NCBI GenBank assembly: GCA_965662365.1
Contig: CBFIHR010000080.1
Location: 1 to 19,962, forward strand
DNA: 19,962 nucleotides
Direction: 5' to 3'
Source of the DNA: CAWVWD01 sp965662365
Lineage (GTDB): Bacteria; Bacteroidota; Bacteroidia; Chitinophagales; Saprospiraceae
In this document: positions 7,442 to 13,895 of the stretch, piece by piece
How positions within the stretch are numbered: the first letter of the stretch is position 1
Layout of the letters: each line of letters starts with the position of its first letter
The notes under the pieces: generated by a model
The model's database searches: none
Told to the model about the DNA's origin: nothing
Seen by the model: the letters and a program-made list of their open reading frames with translations, nothing else
Made by a program: the position numbers and the translations under genes

Positions 7442-8776
7442 TTAATTTACGAAATCTACAATTTTAACATCTTTCAAATATTCCTTAATCACCTCATAAG
7501 GAATCGTCACTTGCTGCTCACCATAAATTCCATTAAAATTCGTACTAAAAACCAAACCCTCCCGGCGGAAAGTAAAGTATTCAAATTGTTGTGTCTTTAT
7601 CCAAACTTCATAATAACCATCGCCGTAAAATGGCCTTTTTTTGATTTCCGTATTAATATAATGTTTAATAAATGAGGAATAATCAAAACCTTCATTGAAT
7701 AAATCATCTAAGGTAATTGGTTTATTTTCGATTAAATCATAATTGAAAGAAAAGCCTTGATAATCGTTGTCCCAAGTATTTGTTTGAATAATTTTACCGC
7801 TAATTATACGAGAATTAAAACAGTCAATTTCATACCAACAATAAGAACGCAAAGATAAACGCTGCGAAGCAGTTAACACCGTCTGTGTTCCTTTGTATTC
7901 CGTGGTATAAGTCCTTGCCAAAGCTGACCATTCTTCTACCTGTTCTCGAATATTTTCATTAAAATCTTCATTTAATGTTTTCGGATAAGTGATTTCTGTT
8001 TTTGTTAAAAAATCAGCGTATTCGATACAACCGACGGCTAACTTCTCAAACAAAGGTAAATCACAAGTTGTCTCTGCACCATTTACTATAGCACTTCCCG
8101 AGATTCTATCTGAACTAAAATTTACATTTGCCGTAATGACCGCTTTTTCGTTCCAATTTACATCTTTAATTTCTAAGAAAATCGCTCGCTCTCGGTTGAA
8201 TAATTCACCCTCTGCATAATATGTCCTGTTTTCATCTTTATAATAAACCGTACCTTTCACATAACCATTATTGCCACGACGCAAAATCATTTCCACGTTA
8301 CTATCGCCAATCGTTCCAGTGTATTTATGTACCCATTTATTATCGCCACAATAACCAGGATAACGAGGTTCACTCGCTGAAGGCAACATTTCCATATTTT
8401 CGCCCAAGCTTTTATCCAACGTCAACCAACTTCCTTTAAAGCCGTCATACTCTTCCAAAATTCCTTCGACTCGACCAGTCGCCAGACCCATCGAATCATA
8501 TTCAATCAACTGCAACGCCGTATCACCAACGATTTCGCCTTTCAATTGAAACCGTGCGTTACTTCGCAAATACCACATCACCCCTTTGCAGGTCGTGCCA
8601 TCATATCCCAAAGTCATCGCCACATCATTAATATCACTCAATCGTCCTCGATAATGTTCAATCCATTTCACTTGTGAAGCATCATCAAACATCGCTCGTA
8701 CAGCTATTTCCATATCTTGAGCCGACAATTGCATACTTCCCAAAATCCCAATTATCAAGAATATCCACTTTTTCAT
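7442..8776 (-). CDS. Secreted protein with DUF3298/RsiV-like C-terminus
   Basis: Protein of 444 residues with a clear signal peptide (MKKWIFLIIGILGSMQLSAQ, cut near residue 20), so exported. Residues about 41-130 and 150-242 look like an internal duplication: both open with Y(R/T)G.(L/I).D.N...M and are rich in beta-forming residues. The C-terminal third (about 300-437) matches the DUF3298/RsiV type seen in the extracytoplasmic part of anti-sigma factors: YDLIENKPITLDDLF, FTFRREGLVFSTN and the final QQVTIPYEVIKEYL. No membrane anchor follows the signal peptide, so it is not a classical anti-sigma factor. Its role beside the Bat genes is unknown; sensing or binding of a ligand in the periplasm is a guess. 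Confidence 0.75.
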   Translation of the reverse strand: MKKWIFLIIGILGSMQLSAQDMEIAVRAMFDDASQVKWIEHYRGRLSDINDVAMTLGYDGTTCKGVMWYLRSNARFQLKGEIVGDTALQLIEYDSMGLATGRVEGILEEYDGFKGSWLTLDKSLGENMEMLPSASEPRYPGYCGDNKWVHKYTGTIGDSNVEMILRRGNNGYVKGTVYYKDENRTYYAEGELFNRERAIFLEIKDVNWNEKAVITANVNFSSDRISGSAIVNGAETTCDLPLFEKLAVGCIEYADFLTKTEITYPKTLNEDFNENIREQVEEWSALARTYTTEYKGTQTVLTASQRLSLRSYCWYEIDCFNSRIISGKIIQTNTWDNDYQGFSFNYDLIENKPITLDDLFNEGFDYSSFIKHYINTEIKKRPFYGDGYYEVWIKTQQFEYFTFRREGLVFSTNFNGIYGEQQVTIPYEVIKEYLKDVKIVDFVN

Positions 8777-8789
8777 TTTTCCACTTTTT

Positions 8790-8824
8790 CAGTTTTCAGT
8801 CGGCATTTTTCAGTCAGCAAAACT
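8790..8824. repeat. Heptad array, left arm beside the DUF6368-like gene
   Basis: Units on the plus strand: CAGTTTT, CAGTCGG, CATTTTT, CAGTCAG, CAAAACT. The first 16 bases (8790-8805) are the exact reverse complement of 9411-9426, so this array and the one at 9410-9437 form an inverted pair around the gene at 8844-9365. Confidence 0.65.
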
Positions 8825-8843
8825 AACTGAATCGTTAAACCTG

Positions 8844-9365
8844 CTATTTTATCATTCTAAAATTCTTGTTTTCTAACCAATTCTTCATAAAAACAACATC
8901 CGTAATATTGTAAAATTCTATTTCGTTATCGATAGTTTTGTATGGAACTTCCCACTTTTTACCTTCTACATTATCGAATTGTTTTATTTGCCCTCCAAAA
9001 TCAACTAATCCATTAAATTTCTCCGCTAAATAAAGTGTTAATTCGCCAAGTATTCTATGGTCAATTTCACGATTACACATTGCAAGAATTCCTATATCAA
9101 AAACAGGGTTAAAATTAACGTATTTCTTTATCCATAAAATTTCTTCTTTACTGTAATCAAACTCTAAGTCAATTTTCTTTTTTTTAATTCCAAATGGTCT
9201 TCCTTCCTTTATTTTCACAGTTCCGTTAATAAATCCCGTATCAATAATCCAAAAATCGTCATTATTTACCTTATCAGATATTTTTTGAATTATCTCCTCA
9301 ATTTCTTTTAAAATATTTTTTGAAGGAATTATATCAAGTAAAACTGATGCTACTGGTCCCGCCAT
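8844..9365 (-). CDS. DUF6368-like protein
   Basis: Cytoplasmic protein of 173 residues with no signal or membrane segment. The opening MAGPVASVLL, the GRPFGI motif (55-60), the block CNREIDHRILGELTLYLAEK (97-116), GLVDFGG (119-125), WEVPY (138-142) and the end ENKNFRMIK look like the DUF6368 family as I remember it. No function is established for that family. The gene is visibly more AT-rich than moxR and the DUF58 gene, sits between two inverted heptad arms (8790-8824 and 9410-9437), and interrupts the usual moxR-DUF58 order. Together these suggest a later insertion. A secreted-toxin immunity role is possible for such small single genes but nothing here shows it. Confidence 0.68.
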   Translation of the reverse strand: MAGPVASVLLDIIPSKNILKEIEEIIQKISDKVNNDDFWIIDTGFINGTVKIKEGRPFGIKKKKIDLEFDYSKEEILWIKKYVNFNPVFDIGILAMCNREIDHRILGELTLYLAEKFNGLVDFGGQIKQFDNVEGKKWEVPYKTIDNEIEFYNITDVVFMKNWLENKNFRMIK

Positions 9366-9409
9366 TTTTGATTATATTATAACAAGTATTTTATTTCAAC
9401 CAAACCTTA

Positions 9410-9437
9410 CTGCCGACTGAAAACTGCCAACTGAATT
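9410..9437. repeat. Heptad array, right arm; overlaps moxR stop
   Basis: Units on the plus strand: CTGCCGA, CTGAAAA, CTGCCAA, CTGAATT. The first 24 bases (9410-9433) are identical to 13271-13294, nearly 4 kb away. The moxR TAA stop (9438-9436) overlaps the last unit. Confidence 0.75.
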
Positions 9438-10434
9438 ACGGTATTTCCACCGCATTCAAAATCTCATTAATAATATCTTCTTGCGAAATATTCTCCGCTT
9501 CGGCTTCATAAGATAAACCGATGCGATGCCGCATCACATCGTGACAAATCGCTCGAATATCTTCCGGAATCACATAACCTCGACGTTTGATAAACGCATA
9601 TGCTTTTGCCGCTTTCGCTAAATTAATGGTCGCACGAGGAGAACCGCCGTAATTAATCAACGGCTTCAAACGACTTAAACGATAATTTTCTGGTTGACGA
9701 GTAGCGAAGACAATATCTAAAATATATTGTTCGATTTTTTCGTCCATATAAATCTCCTTGATCGATTCACGAGCCTTCATAATCTCCTGAAAATCAACGA
9801 CTTTTTCGACTTGTTGAAATGAATCGCCACTTAAATTTAAACGCATAATTTGGCGTTCTTCCTCTTTGGTCGGATAACCAACTTTCACTTTCAGCATAAA
9901 ACGATCCGTTTGAGCTTCTGGCAAAGGATACGTTCCTTCTTGCTCAATCGGGTTTTGAGTTGCCAAAACCAAAAAAGGAGCTTCTAACTTAAAAGTTTCG
10001 TCACCGATTGTCACTTGACGTTCTTGCATCGCTTCGAGCAATGCACTTTGAACTTTGGCTGGTGCACGATTGATTTCATCTGCCAACACGAAATTGGCGA
10101 AAACTGGCCCTTTTCTTACCGTAAATTCGTTTTTATTTGGATTATAAATCATCGTACCGATAATATCGGCAGGTAATAAATCGGGTGTGAATTGAATACG
10201 ACTGAATTCGCCATTAACCGTTTTTGATAAGGTTTTAATTGCCAATGTTTTCGCCAAACCTGGCAAACCTTCCAACAATACATGACCTTTGGCCAATAAA
10301 CCGATTAGCAAACGTTCAATCATTTGATGTTGACCAATAATGACTTTGGATGTCGCTTCGTTCAACCTATCTACAAACGCACTTTCTATATATATTCGGT
10401 GGCTTAACGCCTGAATGTCCACTGGTTTATTCAT
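9436..10434 (-). CDS. moxR: MoxR-family AAA+ ATPase of the bat operon
   Basis: MoxR ATPase of 332 residues, the usual length. Walker A is GLPGLAKT (56-63), Walker B is VLADEINR (116-123), sensor 1 is ATQNP in the stretch leading to EQEGTYPLPEAQTDRF, and the lid domain follows with SPRATINLAKAAKAYA. MoxR proteins work as chaperone-like ATPases on metal- or VWA-containing partners; here the likely partners are the DUF58, BatA and BatB proteins encoded downstream. The start is ATG at 10434. The gene heads the operon: the divergent gap upstream holds heptad arrays and a -7 box at 10617-10624. Confidence 0.93.
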   Translation of the reverse strand: MNKPVDIQALSHRIYIESAFVDRLNEATSKVIIGQHQMIERLLIGLLAKGHVLLEGLPGLAKTLAIKTLSKTVNGEFSRIQFTPDLLPADIIGTMIYNPNKNEFTVRKGPVFANFVLADEINRAPAKVQSALLEAMQERQVTIGDETFKLEAPFLVLATQNPIEQEGTYPLPEAQTDRFMLKVKVGYPTKEEERQIMRLNLSGDSFQQVEKVVDFQEIMKARESIKEIYMDEKIEQYILDIVFATRQPENYRLSRLKPLINYGGSPRATINLAKAAKAYAFIKRRGYVIPEDIRAICHDVMRHRIGLSYEAEAENISQEDIINEILNAVEIP

Positions 10435-10436
10435 TC

Positions 10437-10472
10437 TTAGTATCTTAGTGATTAGAAATTAGTGATTAGTCT
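10437..10472. repeat. Heptad array, left arm in the moxR leader
   Basis: Five units starting TTAG at 10437, 10445, 10452, 10459 and 10466 (one unit is 8 bp). It ends 2 bp from the moxR start codon. With the array at 10559-10607 it makes an inverted pair around 86 bp of unique sequence. Confidence 0.7.
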
Positions 10473-10558
10473 GATTGCGAACATTTATAATCTTCTGATA
10501 ATTATAAGAACGACTTTATGTATGCTTGCACATTATTCATGAAATCGTTTGAAGTGTA

Positions 10559-10607
10559 ATCACTGATTGAAGATAATTAATCACGGACTACAAATCACTA
10601 ACCACTA
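10559..10607. repeat. Heptad array, right arm in the moxR leader
   Basis: Seven units in one 7-bp phase, the best being ATCACTG, ATCACGG, ATCACTA and ACCACTA; the second, third and fifth are degenerate. They read as the reverse complement of the TTAGTnn units at 10437-10472. The 10435-10700 gap otherwise holds only the -7 box at 10617 and no small gene I can support. Confidence 0.6.
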
Positions 10608-10616
10608 AATTTTGCA

Positions 10617-10624
10617 CAAATTTA
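10617..10624 (-). promoter_or_regulatory. Possible -7 box for the moxR/bat operon
   Basis: TAAATTTG on the minus strand matches TAnnTTTG. No TTG lies at 17-23 nt upstream, so the promoter is only partly supported. If used, the moxR leader would be about 175 nt and would contain both heptad arms, able to fold on each other. Confidence 0.35.
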
Positions 10625-10700
10625 ATTGGAAAAATCACTAATATACAGTTTTTTTCAACGTTTTAATTTCAAAATAACAAGATACAAATACAGATAAGAA

Positions 10701-11438
10701 ATGAGATACATGATTTATAGCTTTCTGATTTTTAGTTTTTTAATGATTGATTGTGACCTAAATGCTCAAAAAATAGATAGCACCTATAACGACAGCACAT
10801 CGGATTCGCTCAATGCCAATACGGTTGAAAAGGAGGAAAATTCCGAAGAGTTCTATGTTTCAAAAAAACGTAAGGCATTGTACGACATTCGAAAGTTAAG
10901 AGAAAATGGTTTAGTCGTTATTTTGCGAACAAGTAGCAGTCGATTGGAAAAGTTGAGATTTTTATCCCGAAATCAACAATTGTCAGAAGTACAGCGACAA
11001 ATTCTTCAATCAAGAGTCCAAGAAATTGAACAGGAAAATGAAATTATTAATCAATCTTTAATCAAGGCTTTTTCTGCTGATTATTATTTTTCTGACGTTC
11101 ATTTTATTTACGATAGCAGCTTGACGCAGTTAAAAAATGGTGTTCAACAAGGAATTTTTGTCAATAAAAATGGTAAGATTGATACCTCAATTGAACTCAA
11201 TACAGAAGATTATTTCATTTGTAATTACACTTTAGCAAGTAAGTCAAAGGAAATCGAGGGGTTGGTAATTTATAATTCAAAAATGGAAAAAGTAAAAGAA
11301 CCTTTTCCCGGTGTTGCTGTTTCTGGTTCATCTGGATTGAATATGCTCCTCCAGTTGTTTACTGACGATAAAAAGTATCTCGAAAGAAAAATTATAAAAG
11401 ATGCCGAAAAATTACAAAGGAATCTATCGACTTTCTGA
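10701..11438 (+). CDS. Exported protein of unknown function
   Basis: Protein of 245 residues that I do not recognise. An N-terminal hydrophobic stretch (about 4-17) ends at NAQ (21-23), a typical Bacteroidota signal-peptide cleavage site, so the protein is probably periplasmic. A Ser/Asp/Asn-rich, low-complexity stretch follows (about 24-50). Then comes KKRKALYDIRKLRENGLVV (55-73) and a predicted helical, possibly coiled-coil region (about 78-120). The C-terminal part is mixed, with a final helix rich in Lys. It is transcribed away from moxR. Nothing in the sequence gives an enzyme motif. Confidence 0.75.
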   Translation: MRYMIYSFLIFSFLMIDCDLNAQKIDSTYNDSTSDSLNANTVEKEENSEEFYVSKKRKALYDIRKLRENGLVVILRTSSSRLEKLRFLSRNQQLSEVQRQILQSRVQEIEQENEIINQSLIKAFSADYYFSDVHFIYDSSLTQLKNGVQQGIFVNKNGKIDTSIELNTEDYFICNYTLASKSKEIEGLVIYNSKMEKVKEPFPGVAVSGSSGLNMLLQLFTDDKKYLERKIIKDAEKLQRNLSTF

Positions 11439-11648
11439 TACAGGAAAAACTCTGGTTAAAATATCTTTATACTGATTTTTCTCCGTTACTAAAATTAGAT
11501 CAATCGTTGCCGTATTAATCACGTTGATTTTCGGGTGTTGCAAAGTTTTCTTAGGTCAACAAATCTGTAACCTCGACCTTCTTAAAAAGAAAAAACCTTC
11601 AATAGAATGAATACGGTCACGGTTTTACTATTTCAACTTTCATAAAGG

Positions 11649-11891
11649 ATGAACGTACAAAACGGCTTAACAAGAGCAGAAAAACAGGCAATCATTATAG
11701 CGTCTGTGAATGCTTGTGCGAATACCGATAACGATAATTGGGCAAACTTAGCACAGGTCGGTGCAGCTGTTCGCCAAAAAGGTTTGAAATATGGCAACTT
11801 AAAATTAATGCTTCAATCCTTTGCCCCTATTTTAGAATTTGATGAAATTTATGAACATCACGCACCAGTAACTTATGTCCGATTGAAGTAA
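11649..11891 (+). CDS. Stand-alone LOTUS/OST-HTH-like protein
   Basis: Short protein of 80 residues. Residues about 28-79 have the outline of a LOTUS (OST-HTH) winged-helix domain: a helix, then NWANLAQVGAAVRQKG, KYGNLKLMLQSF and ILEFDEI, then a final beta strand PVTYVRLK. LOTUS domains bind RNA, notably G-rich or G-quadruplex RNA, and in bacteria usually sit at the end of NYN-domain nucleases; here no nuclease is attached or encoded nearby. The start ATG at 11649 follows AAAGG. The 210 bp upstream hold no gene or promoter I can name. The family call is by pattern only. Confidence 0.6.
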   Translation: MNVQNGLTRAEKQAIIIASVNACANTDNDNWANLAQVGAAVRQKGLKYGNLKLMLQSFAPILEFDEIYEHHAPVTYVRLK

Positions 11892-11903
11892 CACATATTT
11901 CGG

Positions 11904-12021
11904 GTTGCGAGTAGCCAGCTTTGACAAATTAATCATCAATTTGAGGTTACTCCAAATAATAATTATAGATTCTCCGAGGTTTCGGGCAAGCCGCTCAACT
12001 CGCAACTCGTAACCTGCAACT
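11904..12021. repeat. Third heptad flavour with inverted arm, before DUF2141 gene
   Basis: The right arm has four units, CTCAACT, CGCAACT, CGTAACC and TGCAACT (11994-12021), ending 8 bp before the start codon of the next gene. The left arm GTTGCGAG (11904-11911) is the exact reverse complement of 11999-12006. The arms enclose about 80 bp without a reading frame. The sequence flavour differs from the other arrays but the 7-bp period and arm order are the same. Confidence 0.6.
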
Positions 12022-12029
12022 ATAAAAAC

Positions 12030-12461
12030 ATGAAAAGTATTTTTTTAATAATTTTTGCTACCTTATTTTTGTCAGCAAGTGAATCCGAGCAAATTCCGCT
12101 ATCAATTACCATCACTAATATTAAGAGTGCAACAGGAAATATGCGCATTGGTATTTATAATGTAGCGGAGGATTTTCCGAAGGAAGAACGCACCTATAAA
12201 AACAAGGTGTATAAAATCAATAAAACTGGTTCAATTTTAATAAAAATTAAGGATTTGCCTTACGGCGAATATGCTATTGGATTTTATCATGATGAAAATA
12301 AAAATGGCACTTTGGACAAAAATTTTATTGGTATTCCGAAAGAACCGTTTGCCTTATCTAACAATTTCAAGCCATTATTTACAGCACCAGACTTTGACGA
12401 TTGTAGATTCACGTATTCCGCAGATAACTCAAAAATAAGTGTGGAGTTGTTAAATTACTAA
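12030..12461 (+). CDS. DUF2141 family exported protein
   Basis: Protein of 143 residues with an N-terminal signal peptide (about 1-18). The rest is one DUF2141 domain: IRIG-like GNMRIGIYN (36-44), the core DLPYGEYAIGFYHDENKNG with LDKNFIGIPKEPFALSN after it, and a final beta strand. The family is common in Bacteroidota and proteobacteria, is small and beta-rich, and has no settled function. It probably sits in the periplasm. The gene is followed 21 bp later by the LRR gene, so the two may share a transcript. Confidence 0.88.
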   Translation: MKSIFLIIFATLFLSASESEQIPLSITITNIKSATGNMRIGIYNVAEDFPKEERTYKNKVYKINKTGSILIKIKDLPYGEYAIGFYHDENKNGTLDKNFIGIPKEPFALSNNFKPLFTAPDFDDCRFTYSADNSKISVELLNY

Positions 12462-12482
12462 TATTTTCTGTTCGATTACGGA

Positions 12483-13220
12483 ATGTCGATAACACTCAAA
12501 ATGAATTTACACCAACGCATCGCTGAATTAGAACAAGAAAATGCTCAACTTCGAGCAGAAAACACAGCTTTGCGTCAACAATTAGAAGGCAAAAAACGAA
12601 AGAAAAAACTGGCGAATGTTTCTAAAGAGGCTTTGGAAAACCGCTGGTACAGCTTGTCGGACGATTGGAAAAAAGCATTTCAACAGGCTTTTTTCAGAAA
12701 TGGTGAAAACGTCTATTTGCCATCTGAAAAGGATTTACGAACCTTATTTAGTACAATAAAATTAGAAATTGTCGGTAATGGAATTTTATTATTTGGTTTA
12801 GAACAATTGAGTTTTAAACTCACCGATTTAACTGGTTTAGAACATTTTACACAACTTAAAGATTTGAACCTTGCAGGGAATCAACTCAAAAACCTCAAGG
12901 GAATCGAACACCTCAAAAACTTAGAATCACTCAATCTGACCGCCAATCAACTCACGACATTGCGAGGTATTCGCCATTTAAAAAAGCTGAAATATTTATT
13001 TATTCGAGACAATCGTCTAAAAAATCTCTCCGAAATTCAACACTTAAATCAGTTAGCAATTTTAGATTGTATGAATAACAAACGCCTCAACTCAATCGGC
13101 AAATTATTGCAAACTAAAACGCTACAAGAATTGTATATTTACGATTTTAAAGCAAAAATTCAATTGGAAGTTGAGCAATTACAAGAACAATTACCTGATT
13201 TGAAGATTGTTCGAGTTTAA
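12483..13220 (+). CDS. Leucine-rich-repeat protein with N-terminal coiled coil
   Basis: Protein of 245 residues, no signal peptide, so probably cytoplasmic. Residues about 7-35 form a coiled coil (LHQRIAELEQENAQLRAEN), followed by a basic KKRKKK patch. A short domain with WYSLSDDWKKAFQQAFF (53-69) is seen before the repeats in other bacterial LRR proteins. Four to five repeats of 22 residues of the SDS22/internalin type follow (about 110-215), for example LKDLNLAGNQLKNLKGIEHL. Such proteins bind other proteins; the partner is unknown. A second ATG at 12501 would start right at the coiled coil and is equally likely. Confidence 0.8.
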   Translation: MSITLKMNLHQRIAELEQENAQLRAENTALRQQLEGKKRKKKLANVSKEALENRWYSLSDDWKKAFQQAFFRNGENVYLPSEKDLRTLFSTIKLEIVGNGILLFGLEQLSFKLTDLTGLEHFTQLKDLNLAGNQLKNLKGIEHLKNLESLNLTANQLTTLRGIRHLKKLKYLFIRDNRLKNLSEIQHLNQLAILDCMNNKRLNSIGKLLQTKTLQELYIYDFKAKIQLEVEQLQEQLPDLKIVRV

Positions 13221-13221
13221 T

Positions 13222-13305
13222 CAGTTGGCAGTTTTCAGTAAGCAGTCGGCAGTTTCCAAACTGTCCGTAGCTGCCGACTGAAAACTGCCAACTGCATACT
13301 GAAAA
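13222..13305. repeat. Palindromic heptad element (5+5 units) before LOG gene
   Basis: Left arm units CAGTTGG, CAGTTTT, CAGTAAG, CAGTCGG, CAGTTTC (13222-13256); right arm units CTGCCGA, CTGAAAA, CTGCCAA, CTGCATA, CTGAAAA (13271-13305). Arms pair over 15 bp (13222-13236 with 13280-13294) and 9 bp (13244-13252 with 13271-13279), with a 7-nt bulge of exactly one unit. The loop is 18 nt. It starts one base after the LRR gene stop and ends 3 bp before the next start codon, so it fills the whole gap. Confidence 0.85.
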
Positions 13306-13308
13306 AAT

Positions 13309-13848
13309 ATGAACATAGCAGTTTACTGTGCGTCAAGCGAAAACGCACACCCGAAATATTACGAAATGGCGACATCGGTTGGGCAAATTTTAGCGAAAGC
13401 GAATCATACAATTTACTACGGCGGTGCGTGTATCGGTTTGATGGGAAAAGTCGCTGACGGTGCGTTGGCGGAAGGTGGCGAAGTAGTCGGCGTGATTCCG
13501 AATTTTATGACCAATATCGAACGACATCACAAAGGTTTGACCAAAACGCATTATGTCGAAACGATGCAAGAACGCAAACGGATTATGTTTACCAATGCTG
13601 ATGCAATCGTGACTTTAGCTGGTGGTTGTGGCACTTGGGACGAACTTTTTGAAGTGATGAGTTTGAAACGTTTGAACCGTTTTGATGGTCAAATTATTAT
13701 TGTCAATACTGATGGTTTTTATGATCCGATTATCGAAATGTTGCAACGAACGGTGGATGAAAAATTTATGACCGAAGCGCATTTGAAGTTGTTCACAGTG
13801 ATTGAAGAACCGAGCAAATTAATAGAAGTACTTGCAGCAAACCTATAA
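13309..13848 (+). CDS. LOG family nucleoside 5'-monophosphate phosphoribohydrolase
   Basis: Member of the LOG (Lonely guy, TIGR00730-type) family, which cleaves cytokinin-like or other nucleoside 5'-monophosphates to base and ribose 5-phosphate in the cytoplasm. The 179 residues are typical length. Motifs: VYCASSE (5-11), YYGGACIGLMGKVADGAL (35-52), MQERKRIM (85-92) and LAGGCGTWDELFEVM (104-118). The usual catalytic motif is PGGxGTxxE; here the Pro is Ala and the Glu is kept, so activity is likely but not certain. The start ATG at 13309 follows the heptad element directly. Confidence 0.88.
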   Translation: MNIAVYCASSENAHPKYYEMATSVGQILAKANHTIYYGGACIGLMGKVADGALAEGGEVVGVIPNFMTNIERHHKGLTKTHYVETMQERKRIMFTNADAIVTLAGGCGTWDELFEVMSLKRLNRFDGQIIIVNTDGFYDPIIEMLQRTVDEKFMTEAHLKLFTVIEEPSKLIEVLAANL

Positions 13849-13895
13849 GTTTTTCGAAGTTTTATGGCCTTATAATCAACGATTTAGATAAGAAA

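Noticed and set aside
8790..9437. Insertion sequence
   Set aside because: There is no transposase, and the enclosed protein has no nuclease or recombinase motif; only the inverted arms resemble a mobile element.
10437..10607. CRISPR-like array
   Set aside because: Units are 7 bp, degenerate and without spacers; no cas genes in the window.
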